Shown piece by piece: positions 33,890 to 46,113 of a stretch of 64,000 nucleotides of DNA (the first letter of the stretch is position 1; the number at the start of each line of letters is the position of its first letter). The notes under the pieces are model-generated. The model worked only from the letters and a program-made list of their open reading frames with translations. It ran no database searches and was not told the DNA's origin. The DNA comes from Eucommia ulmoides (lineage: Eukaryota > Streptophyta > Magnoliopsida > Garryales > Eucommiaceae), in the NCBI GenBank assembly GCA_016647705.1, contig CM028335.1, forward strand, positions 3,591,501-3,655,500, given 5' to 3'. The translations under genes and the position numbers were made by a program.

Positions 33890-34010
33890 ATGGCGAATCC
33901 AGTTCGGTACTTTATTCTGAACACCGGAGCAAAGATGCCGTCGGTTGGTCTAGGTACCTGGCAGTCCGATCCTGGGCTCGTCGGTAAAGCTGTAGAGACC
34001 GCCGTCAAGG

Positions 34011-34045
<35 letters not shown>

Positions 34046-36903
34046 ATTATATATGCGTTCTTCTGAGTGTTGAATTCTTGTAGTTCTAAGTCGTTTCTGG
34101 GTTTTGGTTGACCTTTATGCTTCCGATTTCATCGAATTGGCTCTTATTTTTCATTCTCTCAATTTTTTATATTATAATTGATTAATAGACTCTCCATTCA
34201 TCTTTTCTAATAATTTATATATTTTTGGAGTTTTTTTTTTTCATCATAATTCCAAATTTTGCATTTTACAATTCCATCCAACCTACTCGATATGCTAATT
34301 TTTTTTTGAAAAGTTAAATAATTTTGTAAAAAATTCAAATTTATATAAAAAAATTATAGTGACTTTTATACGTAGAGTAATTTTGGACTTCTGAAAAAAT
34401 TGGTAAAAATTTTAAGTTCGTGAACCTGTTCTCCAAATGTTGCCTTGTTTATTTACGTATTTGAAGTAGGTTGAAAAAACCTTATTATTTTACATTTTGA
34501 AGCTTCTTTACACTGCAGGTTGGATACCGCCATATTGATTGTGCTAAAATTTATTGGAACGAGAAGGAGGTACTAACTATTAACTAACCAGTGTTTATTT
34601 ATTTAATTTCTATTTTTAATATAAGTTTAATACAAAGGATGATTTAAAATTTGTTTATGGGAAAAGAAAAATTATTAAATTATCCTTTAGATAATATCAC
34701 TTGTAATATTCTGTGTACGTTTTTTTCTCTCTTTATTTTTCAATCTTTAGTTAGCATCAACTGACTTATTTTAAGGACAATCTAACAAGTTTTCATATAT
34801 ATATGAAAACGTAAAGGATAAAACATTATCGTTAGGGAGACTGTCCGATTATTCTTAAGGCCCTGGTATCTCTATTGTATTTATGAACATGAACCGATTT
34901 TTAATCCATGCAAGTAGACGGTATATTCATACTGATTTTCTTCGATTCCCTGTAGATTGGTGAATCTTTGAAGAAGCTATTCGAAGGTGATGTCGTAAAA
35001 CGTGAGAATTTATGGATCACTTCCAAACTCTGGTTAGTCTTACCACTTAGGCCGTGTTTGGATAAGGAATTAGATAAATTTATGGAATTTTGAAATTCAA
35101 AATCTTGTCATTTGTAAATTTATTGTTTGGATATATGTTTTGAGATTGAAGTTTTTATGAATGTGAAAAAAAAAAAAAAAAAAAAACACTACTGGAGGTA
35201 TTTGGAAGTCTTTTTTACTCTCTGAAATCTCATTTCGAAATTCTAAGGAATTTTACAAATTCATTTATAAAGTAAGCAAACTAGAAATTTTTAACTTGTG
35301 AATTTCGATAAGTACTTATCAAAATCAAATCCTCTCTTGAAATCCTGCACCCGAACACACCCTTATTTTGTTTGAGATATGTTTCATGGTTTATTTATGA
35401 TTGTTTTTGCTATGGACCAAATTTTGAGGTTTACTATTCACCCAACGCACTCGCTACATTAACTTTTTTAAAATTTCAATAATTCTGTCAAAAATTCAAA
35501 GTCACTGCACTACATAAAAGTTTTTGTAATTTTTTACATGGAAAGTTTACAATGACTTTTATGCAGTGTAGTAAGTTTGAACTTCCGAAAAAATTATTGT
35601 AACGCGTGCGTTGCATGGACAGAAAATTATAGTTTGTGGGCAAAACATATTTATTTATTGGATATACGGAGATTATACACCATATAAATCATAGCATGTA
35701 GAAAAATTGAAGGAATCATGTGCAGGAATACTGATCATTCACCGGAGGATGTGCCAGTGGCATTAGAACAAACCTTGCGAGATTTGCAGCTCGACTATGT
35801 CGATTTATACCTTGTATGTATAACATATGTTACCTTTTGTTTCTGGTTTATGGCTGTTTCTATTACCATATTCATTAGGACAACTATTTGTATGTCTGTT
35901 TCAGATTCACTGGCCTGTCAGGCTGAAGGATATACCTAGTACTTGGAAAGCGATGGAAGCACTCTATGATTCAGGCAAAGCCCGGGCAATTGGCGTATGC
36001 AATTTCTCGTCGAAGAAGTTGTGCGATCTATTGAATGTAGCACGTGTACCTCCCGCTGTAAACCAGGTGGAATGCCATCCCATTTGGCAGCAGACTAAAC
36101 TACGAGAAATCTGTAGATCCAAGGGAGTTCACCTATCTGTAAGTTCCAAATCTTAATCGAATTCAATTGCTATTTTTTTGGGTCAAATATGATTTTCAAT
36201 TTGAAATTTGACCAAGTATGAATGTTATTTTGATCATAGGCACTGACTCACCATTTTGTAACGTTTTTAAAAGTAGCGTTTGTTTTTCACTTAAACGAAT
36301 ATTTCTAGTTTTTTGTTTATTGGATTTTAATATTATGAGAAATCGATGAATTACGATCTCTTCGCCCACTTTTCTTTCAACCATTTATTGATTTTTTCGG
36401 ATCAAAAGGTCATTTATATCAACTGATAAGCTAATTTATATATCATTTTTTTTTCCCGTTGTTTTTTTTTTTTTCAAGGCATATTCGCCTTTGGGTTCGC
36501 CTGGCACCCCGTGGATCAAGGGTAATGTCCTCGAGCATCCCATTGTGAGCATGGTTGCTCAAAATATAGGGAAAACGACTGCCCAGGTTGCTCTCCGGTG
36601 GGGCTTGCAGATGGGTCAGAGTGTACTTCCAAAGAGTACAAACGAAGCGCGAATCAAAGAAAATTTTGATGTTTTCGAATGGTCTATACCCGATGATTTA
36701 TTTTCCAAGTTCTTCGAAATTAAACAGGCATCATCTTCTTCTTCTTTTTTTTTTTACTCTTAAAAATAAAATCAAAGGTGGTCGGAGTTTTGACATTGTT
36801 GGTGTTTGTGATTGTGTAGGTAAGATTAGTGAAAGGGGAGTTCTTCGTCCACGAGAAGGGCGAGTACAAGACAGTTGATGAACTCTGGGATGGCGAGCTG
36901 TGA
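33890..36903 (+). CDS. AKR4C-like: Aldo-keto reductase AKR4C type, copy 1 (shortened loop)
   Basis: NADPH-dependent cytosolic reductase of aldehydes and ketones. Seven exons: 33890-34009, 34519-34569, 34956-35032, 35726-35813, 35905-36138, 36479-36727 and 36820-36903, in frame, 300 residues. The barrel start is [15 protein letters not shown]. The catalytic tetrad is present: Asp and Tyr in [13 protein letters not shown], Lys in LWITSKLW, His in YLIHWP. Cofactor motifs [15 protein letters not shown] and [13 protein letters not shown] follow. The C-terminus is VDELWDGEL. Compared with copy 2 (314 residues), 14 residues are missing right after IHWPVRLK, a loop next to the active site. The last intron starts with GC (36728) rather than GT; an in-frame stop soon after excludes a later donor. 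Intron 3 holds a Harbinger-like MITE. Probably expressed, with altered substrate range. Confidence 0.93.
34283..34435. repeat. Dispersed foldback MITE, copy in AKR intron 1
   Basis: Shares the AAAAAATTATAGTGACTTTTATAC...TAATTTTGGACTTCTGAAAAAATT pattern with 21828-22065 and 35440-35640. Non-coding. Confidence 0.55.
35050..35362. mobile_element. PIF/Harbinger-like MITE in AKR copy 1 intron 3
   Basis: 313 bp; starts GGCCGTGTTTGGATAAGG, ends CCCGAACACACCC, flanked by TTA (35047-35049, 35363-35365). Begins 18 nt after the exon 3 donor. Confidence 0.75.
35440..35640. repeat. Dispersed foldback MITE, copy in AKR intron 3
   Basis: Arms around TTTTTGTAATTTTTTACATGG are inverted: CACTGCACTACATAAAAG pairs with CTTTTATGCAGTGTAGT. 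It is the best-preserved member of the four-copy family. Confidence 0.65.
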
Positions 36904-37110
36904 GACATAGTTGTTGTCTTAATTAAGCAAAACTGTATTAATTAAAGGTTGTAATAGCCTTAGGGCATGTTTAAAAAATAAGTGATTAAAACTGATTATA
37001 TTAAGTACTTAATTAATTAAATTTGTTTGATAAATATAATTAGTATCACTTAATTAATTAAGTTAACTTCAAAATATGAGCAAAAAATTTAGCAAAGACC
37101 CATTTATTTA

Positions 37111-37809
37111 GGTTGTGTTTGGATAAGGGATTTGACAAATTCAAGGGATTTATAACATGATGGAATTTCGAAATTCATAATTTCGAAATCTCTTGTTTGG
37201 ATAACTATTTTAATCGAATAATTTGATTGTGTGATTTTATAATTTCCTTATTTGGATAAATTAGACACCATTGTAAAGTTTTTCTAAAACTGAGAACAAA
37301 AAAAACAAAAAACAAAAATCAAATCGCAATTGAATCAAACGATAAAGACGAAAACGATGAACAAAAATCCATCGCAAAAAGAAAAAGAAAAAAAAAAACT
37401 GATGAAGACGAAATTGAACGAACCCTAATGGGCGACGAAGAACTATGGACGATGAAGAAAAAAGATCAATGAAGGAGGGGTTGGTCGTCGCGACGGAGGG
37501 GCTCGTCGTCAACGGTTATCGTGAAGAAGGGGCTCAACGAAGAAGAGATGGACGAAAAGGAGGTCGTTGCGCAGGAGATGGAGGAAAGAAAATGCAAGAT
37601 TGATGAAATCCTCTCTTGGGTGGATTTGTGAAATTCTACCTATTTTAAAATGATTTTTAAATCCTCTCTTTTACCCAAATTTGATACTTGAAGGTATTTT
37701 ACAAATTCACCCTACTCAATACCCAAAGAAGGTATTTGTTAAACAAAGATTGTGAAATCTTTTACCCAAATGAAATCCCTCTCCCAAATCTCTTACCCAA
37801 AACACAACC
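37111..37809. mobile_element. PIF/Harbinger-like MITE downstream of AKR copy 1
   Basis: 699 bp; left GGTTGTGTTTGGATAAGGGA and right CTCTTACCCAAAACACAACC, flanked by TTA (37108-37110, 37810-37812). Internal GACGATGAAGAA-type stretch (37345-37580) gives spurious frames. It ends 35 bp before the 5' LTR of the retrotransposon. Confidence 0.82.
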
Positions 37810-37844
37810 TTATTTCATTTTGCTTAATGAACTTCATTGTTTCA

Positions 37845-38262
37845 TGATAGACCATTGTTTAAGTGCACTTATGTGCGATTAAGGCAAAGCAAGCTAGGGA
37901 GAGATGAGTTGTATGGAAGCTTCCAGTTTCTGTTTGGTTGTTGAAGCAGTGAGTTAGTTAGAAGAGCTGGAACTGTTGAGTTTGTTGTTTGTTGGTTAGT
38001 TGAGTTTGTTATTTGTTGAGTTTGAGCTTGAACTTGAGCTGGTGCTTCAAATATAAATAGCAAAGAGGAGAAATGGGAAGAGCATCGAAATTGTGAAGAA
38101 CAAAAGGGAGAGACCAGACTCTCAAAACTTTGGATTATTTCTCTGTTTTTTTCTGTTTTCTTTGTAATTCTCATTCACTGAGTTAGTGAATTTCATTGCA
38201 TTTCCTTACAATTTCCATTCCCAAATTCTTCATTATCTTGATTTGTTACATTTGATCTATCA
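37845..38262 (+). repeat. 5' LTR
   Basis: 418 bp direct repeat with terminal TGATAGA...TCTATCA. An AAATATAAATAG TATA-like box lies at about 38047-38058. Confidence 0.93.
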
Positions 38263-38265
38263 AAT

Positions 38266-38279
38266 TGGTAATCAGAGCA
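38266..38279 (+). other. Primer-binding site (initiator Met tRNA type)
   Basis: TGGTAATCAGAGCA starts 4 bases after the 5' LTR. It matches the complement of the plant initiator-Met tRNA 3' end except for one inserted A. Confidence 0.75.
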
Positions 38280-38298
38280 GTGATTATTCTGGGGTAAA

Positions 38299-41200
38299 AT
38301 GGTACAAAAGAAGGTTGAGGTATTGGAGGAGAGAATGGACCTTGTCTATAAGGATATCGACTCTATACGTACTGAAATTCAGAAGATCGGAAACTTAGAG
38401 AAAACAATGGCTCTTATGATGGAGAAGTTGGATCTAATGGCGCGGAGGGAAGATTCGTGTTCTACTTCACGAATGGAGGAGAAGCAAAAACAGTCTCAGG
38501 TGATGGAGTCACAGACCATGGGAGGTGGAATTACTACTGAGACGTTTGGGAATAGAGCGTTTTGGAGATTGGAATTGCCAATTTTCACGGGTATGCATCC
38601 TGATGTGTGGATTTTTCAAGCAGAAATGTATTTTACAATGAATAAAATGAACGATGGAGAAAAGTTAGAAGCGGGGGCTTTGAGTATGGAAGGGAAAGCC
38701 CTTACATGGTATCAATATATAGAAGATAAACTTAGATTTCATACCTGGAATGCATTTAACCTAGCTTTTCTGCATTGGTTTCGATCGAGTATAAAGGGAT
38801 CTCTTTGCGAAAAGTTTTTAGCTGTCTGTCAAGAATTTTCCGTTGAGGATTACTAGGAGCGTTTCAAGATTTTAGCAGCACCATTGAAAGGCCTCTCGGA
38901 GGAAGCTTTGGAGAGCACTTACCTCAATGGGTTGAAATTGACGATCAGAGTAGAGGTGAGATTACTTAGACCTAGTAATTTGTTAGAAATGATGGAGGCT
39001 GCTCGTATGATCGAAGATAAGAACAAAGTACTCCAATCTACGTGGGTCGGATCTGGATCGTGGAGCAGGACAACATGTTCTTGGTCGGGTTCAACTTACT
39101 TGAACCCTAGGCATTTGACGAATCAAGCAACGACGACATATCGACCTGCAAATTCATTCAGACTATCGTTGACGACGACCACCGGTCATGATGGACCAGA
39201 CAAGAGACAAACACCACCGGAGAAAATGATGGCAACACGCACTTCATCGACCTACAATCAATTTACAGACTCTGAGCTTTTGAGTCGACAAGCGCGAGGA
39301 TTATGCTTTCGGTGTGAGGAGAAGTATTCTCCTGGCCATATATGTAAAAATCGACAACTCCAAGTTCTAATTGTGGCTAATGCTGGAGCGATTGAAGAAG
39401 CAGAAGAGAAGAATTTAGTAGAGGAGATGCCTGAGCTTGTGGAAGGCGCAATTGAACTCTCTATGAACTCTATAATGGGGTTTACTGATCCCCATACTAT
39501 GAAATTGCTAGGGGAGATTGGAACACAAATGGTGACGGTGTCGATAGATCACAGCGCATCTCACAACTTCATCTCTAAAGATGTAGTATAGCGGCTTAAT
39601 TTACCAAAAACGGAGACCACGGCGTACAAAGTAATAATGGGAACAAGAGGCACAGTATGTGCCGATGGAATTTGCAAATGAGTGTTATTATCTTTTCCCA
39701 AAGTAGAGGTGGCGGAGGATTTTCTACCATTGGAGTTAGGGAAAGAAGACGTAATTTTGGGCATGCAATGGCTAACAAAATTGGGAGCGATGCAAGTTAA
39801 TTGGAAAGCTTTAACCATGAAATTTACCTTGGGTCAAACCACGGTAACGCTGAAGAGAGAACCGAGACTTTGCAAAAAGTATATATTGCTCAAGGTAATG
39901 ATGCGTACTGTGCAGCATGAAGGACACGGGTATTTGCTTGAATTGGGGACCCTAGTGTCATGGAACGGAAAAGAAGAAGTAGCTATGAAGGTGTCCCAAG
40001 CTGTCAGCAAGCTGCTACAAGAATATCCTAAAGTGGTAAAGGAGCTGAGAGGATTACCCCCTCAACATGAGCTGGACCATTGTATCATTTCGAAGGAAGG
40101 TGTTAAACCAGTGAGTGTGAGACCATACTGGTATCTACAAGTGCAAAAAAACGAGATCGAGCGCTTGGTAAGTAACATGTTGGTAGCTGGTATCATACAA
40201 CCGAGCCACAGTCCATTTTCGAGCCCCGTTATCTTGGTAAAAAAGAAAGATGGTAGCTAGAGGTTTTGTGTTGACTATAGAGTTTTGAATCGAGTGACTG
40301 TTCCAGAAAAATTTCCAATACCGGTGACTGATGAGCTCTTAGATGAACTACATGGTGTAAGGTTCTTTTCTAAACTGGATTTTAAGTCGGGATATCACCA
40401 AATTAGAGTGAGCCTTCGTGATGTACCTAAGACAGTCTTCAGGACTTACGAAGGCCACTATGAGTTCCTGGTGATGCCATTTGGGTTGATGAACGCACCA
40501 ATGACCTTTCAAGCTCTGATGAATGAGGTATTTAAGCAGTACCTTCGGAAGTTTGTATTGGTATTCTTTAATGATATTTTGGCATATAGTAAATCTATAG
40601 AGGATCATCTAGAACATTTGAGGACAATTTTGGAGACTATGAAGATCCATTCATTGGTGGTTAAACTCAAAAAATACGTTTTCGGACAGAATGAGCTGGA
40701 GTATTTAGGTCACATTGTATCGGCTAAAAGGGTGGCGGCTGACCCTAGGAAGATACAAGCGATGGTGGAATGGCCAACTCCGACTAACCTGAAAGCCCTG
40801 CGAGGATTCTTGGGTTTAACAAGGTACTATAAAAAATTTGTAAAAAATTATGGGCACGTAGCGACACCACTCACCAATCAACTCAAGAAGGATCGTTTTG
40901 GGTGGAATGATGAAGCGCAAAGGGCATTTGAGGTTTTGAAGGTGGCAATGACAACGGTCCCCATATTAGCCCTTCCTAATTTCCATCAACCATATGTGGT
41001 GGAAACGAATGCTTCTGGTTTTGGCATCAGTGCAGTGTTAATGCAAAACCAGTGGTCAATCGCATTCTTTAGTCAAGTCCTTAACCAAAGGGATCGATCT
41101 ACGTTGGTATACGAGCGGGAGCTGATGGCTATTGTTTTAGCATTCCAAAAGTGGCGACCTTATCTTTTGGGATGCAAATTCATTGTGCGTAACGACCAGA

Positions 41201-42774
41201 GAAGTTTGCAATTTTTGCTTGATCAAGGGTTGGTATCTGACGAGCACCAGAAATGGGTTTCGAAGTTGTGGGGCTACAACTTTGACATCGAATACTGACC
41301 TAGGAATGAGAACAAAACGGTTGACACGTTATCAATGAGAGAAGAAGGTTGCGAACTGGTTATCCTCACGGATTCATGTTGTGCGCAAGACGAAGAGCTA
41401 CAAAACGAGGTTGATTCCAGCCTTATTTACGGACCCATCAAACAGTAGCTATTACAAGGATCAGACTCGTTTCCTAACTACAACATATCACACAACATTT
41501 TACTGTACAAAGGGCGGATGGTGATTCCGTCAAAATCTAATCTTATTCCGAAATTGCTAGTAGAGTATCATAAGGGCAAAGTGGGAGGACATTCTGGGGT
41601 CTTAAAGACATTTCAGCAGTTGTCCAGAAATGTTTATTGGAAGGGTATGAGAAAACAAGTACAGAGTTATGTGACCGAATGCTCAATTTGTCAACGGAAT
41701 AAACATGTGGTTCTAAGCCCAGCAGGGCTACTGCAACCACTACCAATTCCGGAACAAGTTTTTAAAGATATATCCATGGATTTTGTGGAAGGTCTTCCTA
41801 AATCCGATGGGTTCAATTATTTATTTGTGGCGGTTGACCGTCTTTCGAAATACGCCCACTTTATTCCACTAAAACACCCTTTCAATGCCCAAGATGTTGC
41901 TGTAGTTTTCGTGAAGGAGGTTATCTGCTTACATGGGGTACCACGCTCCATTGTTTCAGATCGAGATAAGGTGTTTCTGAGCAAATTTTGGACGGAGCTG
42001 TTCCGTTTACAAGGTACATCATTGAAGCATAGCATCGCTTATCACCCGCAAACGGATAGACAAACCGAAGTGGTCAACCGAGGAATTGAGACCTATTTAT
42101 GGTGTTTTGTCTGAGAAAAACCTAAGCAGTGGGTTAAATGGTTACCTTGGGCGGAATATTGATACAATACTTCATTCCACTCATCCATGCGCACCACTCC
42201 ATTCTGAGTTCTCTATAGCCGTGATCCACCACGCATGAAGGACTATACGGATAAGAAGCAATGCGAAGTCGAGTTTACGGTTGGAGATTGGGTCTATGTT
42301 AAGCTGCGAACTTATCGTCACAAGTCCTTGGCAAGGAAAGCAAATGAGAAGTTATCTCCTAAGTTTTTCGGTCCTTATCAGGTGTTGTCTCGAGTTGGAG
42401 CAGTGGCATACAAGTTGGACTTGCCTTCCACGACCTCCATTCACCCAGTGTTCTATATTTTGGTGTTGAAGAAAGCGGTGGGCGTTACTACTAGGGTGCA
42501 ATCCATCCCTGAGGTTCTTACAGAGGAGATGGAGTGGCAGATGGAACCGAAATCGGTGGAAGAAATACACTACAATACACACGGGAAGTTAGAGGTATTG
42601 ATTAAGTGGAAGCATCTTTCGAATTTTGAGATGTGGGAAGAGTTCCAATTTTTTAACGTTCAATTTCTCACCTTTCACCTTGAGGACAAGGTGAGATTCC
42701 GAGGGGGATGTATTGATAGACCATTGATTAAGTGCACTTATGTGCGGCAAAGGCAAAGCAAGCTAGGGAGGGAT
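38299..42774 (+). pseudogene. Gag-Pol polyprotein, nine in-frame stops
   Basis: One reading frame spans the whole coding region without a frameshift. Domains in order are a coiled Gag N-terminus, the retrotransposon Gag domain, and a CCHC-like knuckle (CFRCEEKYSPGHIC). Next come an aspartic protease whose active-site triplet is altered, reverse transcriptase, RNase H, integrase (HHCC and DDE core) and a chromodomain (EVLIKWKHLSNFE...WEE). Stops start at 38854, 39589, 39679, 40258, 41296, 41446, 42112, 42160 and 42205. The polymerase catalytic pair reads Asn-Asp instead of Asp-Asp, and the first RNase H Asp is Asn. About 60 residues appear deleted before 42235. The element is dead; several lesions fit G-to-A or C-to-T change. 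Confidence 0.92.
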
Positions 42775-43131
42775 TAGTTGCATGGAATCTTCCGATTTCT
42801 GTTTGGTTGTTGAAGCAGTGAGTTAGTTAGAAGAATTGGAACTGTTGAGTTTGTTATTTGTTGGTTAGTTGAGCTTGTTATTTATTGAGTTTGAGCTTGA
42901 GCTTGAGCTGGTGCTTCAAGAATAAATAGCAAAGGGGAGGGAGGGGGAGGGCATCGAAATTGTGAAGAATAAAAGGGAGAGGCTAGGCTCTCGAAACTCT
43001 GGATTATTTCTCTGTTTTTTTCTGTTTTCTTTATAATTTTCATTCACTGAGTTAGTGAATTTCATTGCATTTCCTTACAATTTCTGTTCCCAAATTCTTC
43101 ATTATCTCAATTTGTTACCTTTGATTTATCA
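42714..43131 (+). repeat. 3' LTR
   Basis: 418 bp, same length as the 5' LTR. The Gag-Pol frame runs about 60 bases into it. Confidence 0.93.
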
Positions 43132-43961
43132 TTTCCCACTTTAAAAAAATACATTTTGACCATTTTGTTCTTGATCTCCTATTAAGGCTTCATTAGGGTT
43201 AGATTTAATGAGAATTGAATTAATTTTGGATTATTTTAGGATTTTAATTTTATTTTAAATTTAAATTATTATTATAATTTAATTTAAGTAATCAAATTAC
43301 ATAAAAAATACATAATATTTATATATTTTTGAGTTAATTTTTACTTTTATTTTTAATATAAAAATTTATTTAAAAACTCCAATTTTTATTTTTATTTTTG
43401 TAATTTTAATATAATTTTTTTTTTTTTAAATGGCACTGATTTTATTGTTTTGTTCTTAATTTTTTTTTTATTATTATCTTTATTCAAAGGTAGTTATGTA
43501 AATTAAATAATTTTTAGCATATAAATTCGTACTTATCAAACAAACAAATAAAAAATTCAGAATTTAAATTTTCAACACCTAAAATATTAATCAGTATTTA
43601 AAATTTTAACACTTAAAATTATTTTAAGTAATTAAATTTTGAGCAGTACTTAAATTTTCGGCAGTGGTTATAAAAAATGTCCTTAGTTCATGAGTTTAAT
43701 GCAGTCATTTTCATTATCATGTAAATTATTTTTCATTCTGTTGGTTTCGAGCAGTACTTTCCCTGCTGTATAATTTATTGAACATTTATTTATCAAATCA
43801 TAACAATTATTACTATAAATTTTTTGAAAAGTTTGTTATATACAAAACAATTATAGAGAAAAACAGATGACAAATATTAGAGCGAAAAAGTTCAAGAAAA
43901 TGATGTTTTAGAAGGAAATGATTGTTTTAAGGAAAAAAATTTATCTGGCCCCATTTGATTA
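43132..43961. other. AT-rich intergenic
   Basis: Low-complexity T/A-rich sequence with no coding signal, repeat boundary or RNA gene that I can recognise. Confidence 0.55.
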
Positions 43962-44557
43962 GGTTGCGTTTGGTTAGAGTTCCCACTTTTTTTAATCCAA
44001 CTAGAATGGGTTAGATTGGATTGAGTTGAGAATTTTAGGATCAGAATTGCATTTGGTAACAATAATTTTTGTTTTGTGATAAGAACAGAATCGTGTTAGG
44101 TAACGATTTTATCCTAAAACTAATTTTTTTTTGAGATTTTGTTTTTGTGTTTGGCGACATTGGACGGTGGCCGGATGGCGGCCGTGGTGCCAGACAATGG
44201 CCGGACGGCGGGACGCCGGCAACAGCGGTGGTGGCTGGACGGTGGCCGGCCACAGTCGCCGAAAGTTGGGGGCGACGATAGCCGGACAGCGGTGGCCGAC
44301 GGCGGCGGACGGTGACCGCAGCGGGTGGTCGTCGAACGGTAGCCGGAGTTGAGAGGGTTGGGTTGAGTTTTTTGGGCAAAAAAAAAACAAGTTTTTTTTT
44401 TTTTTTTTTTTTTTTTCTTATTTCCTTAACATTTTGAGAATCAATTCTTATTTTTTGGGTTAGGTTGGGTTGAGTTTTGTATTTGCCACCCCAAAAATTA
44501 AACTCAGAATTTTTGGGTTGGGTTGGGTTGGGTTGGGAACACTAACCAAACGGGGCC
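43962..44557. mobile_element. PIF/Harbinger-like MITE, left half of an inverted pair
   Basis: Ends GGTTGCGTTTGGTTAGAGTT and complement of GGCCCCGTTTGGTTAGTG, flanked by TTA (43959-43961, 44558-44560). A GC-rich core (44150-44350) is like that of the element at 8626-9178. Confidence 0.7.
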
Positions 44558-44560
44558 TTA

Positions 44561-45517
44561 TTGTTTCTATTCCAACCCAATCCAACTCAACCCAAAAATT
44601 CTGGAATTGATTTTCGGGAACGTGTTTGACAACACAAAATTCAACTCAACCCAAAAAATGAGAATTGATTCTCAAAATCCTAAGGAAATAAGAAACCAAA
44701 AAAACATATTTTTTTTTTGTGCTAAAAAAACTCAACCCACTTTTAGGAGATGCTGGGTATTTTTCAAAATGTTAAGGAGACCCTGTTCGACTTTCTTCAA
44801 GCTCAATCGCATAAAATTTTGTTTTTCTTTTTTCCTCCAAAACAAAGTCATGTTTGTTCTTCGAAGCTGTCGACGGTTGTCTTCTTTGCTGCCATCGTCG
44901 TCGAAGCCTGAGCCGTCGCCTTTGACTGGCCGTCGTCATCTCGCCATCGTCGATGTCTGGACGTCGACACCTTGCCATCGACATCGCTGTCTCGTCTTCG
45001 TCATCTCGCCATCGCCATCGTCTCGCTTCCTCAGTTCTTGAATCAATTTTCAAAATCGATTTCGCTTTTCGATTTTCTATTTCGATTTTCGATTTCGAAA
45101 TCAAAATCGATTTTGCCTTTCGATTTCGATTTCGAAATCCAAATTGATTTCGCTTTCGATTTCATCACGAATCGATTTAGGGTTTGATTCTTAGTTTTGG
45201 TTTATAGTTCGTTCTTGATTTTGGTTTAGGGTTGGTTTTTGATTTAGGAGTTTGGTTGAATTTCATGAAATCAATTCTAAGGTTGGTTCTTGATTTGGAG
45301 ATTTGGGTTGAATTTGGAGGTTTGATTGAATCAATTCTAAGGTTGGTTCATGAAATCAATTCTAGGATAATATCGTTACCAAACATGATTTTGTTCCCAG
45401 TACAAAAAAAAAATTATCGTCACCAAATGCAATTATATTCTCAATAGGAAACAAAATTCTCAACCCAACCCATTCCAATTGGGTTGAGAAAAATGGGAAC
45501 ACTAACCAAACGCCACC
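44561..45517. mobile_element. Related MITE in opposite orientation, right half of the pair
   Basis: The right end GGGAACACTAACCAAACGCC is the complement of the left end of the neighbour at 43962. Internal 44630-44693 is the inverted copy of 44418-44487. The core (44860-45030) is a TCGTCGTC/CATCG-rich stretch followed by TTCGATTTCGA words to 45180. The left boundary is uncertain. Confidence 0.6.
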
Positions 45518-46113
45518 TAAAAAAATACGTTCTTAATACACAAGTGGCCCTTGCCCAAAACCACTAAAGCGGTCAGGGGGACTCCCCCATATTTTAAGGG
45601 TCCCTTTAAATTCACTCCCTATACCTTTTTAATTTTTTTTTTTTTAATTTAATATGTCAAATGAAAAACTCTCAATTTTGGTTCAATCATTATGTTAATT
45701 ATCTTTTTATATATTTTAATTTTATAAAAAAATATATATATTTGAAAAAATAAACATTGAAGGGTCCTATTTTTAAAATTTCACTTTTGGCTTCTAATGC
45801 TGGCCTGTTAATACAATCAATATTTAACATTTTAGCAATTAAAAATTCAATAACAATGCTTAATTTTCAATTCTATCAAATAACTCCGAGTTAATAGAGA
45901 TTTTGATGAATATGTGGTAATAAAATCCTCAAATTGTGGAGATGAAACTTTTGATTAAGAGGCAGGATTTTTTGACTCGTAACTTGTTGAAAATTTTGTA
46001 GTGTTCGGATAAAAGAAATATATATTATATGACTATTATATATTTTCTACATATTTATCACTTCATACAAGTATTAATAGACTATTTTTATAGCAAATTT
46101 TTCTCGAGAGCTT
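45518..46113. other. Intergenic
   Basis: AT-rich; no gene or repeat boundary recognised. Confidence 0.5.

Larger units (their letters stand above)
37845..43131 (+). mobile_element. Ty3/gypsy chromovirus LTR retrotransposon, degenerate
   Basis: 5,287 bp. Both LTRs are 418 bp (37845-38262 and 42714-43131), beginning TGATAGACCATTG and ending CTATCA/TTATCA. They differ at about 38 positions by eye (about 91 percent identity), mostly transitions. Flanks TTTCA and TTTCC give a 5 bp target duplication with one mismatch. A primer-binding site for initiator-Met tRNA (TGGTAATCAGAGC, one extra A) follows the 5' LTR, and a purine tract (GAGGGGGATG) precedes the 3' LTR. It carries one Gag-Pol frame with a C-terminal chromodomain and nine stops. 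Described as an old, inactive copy only. Confidence 0.95.

Noticed and set aside
44041..44390. Arg/Pro-rich frames on both strands
   Set aside because: Same cause: GGCGGTGGCC-rich MITE core.
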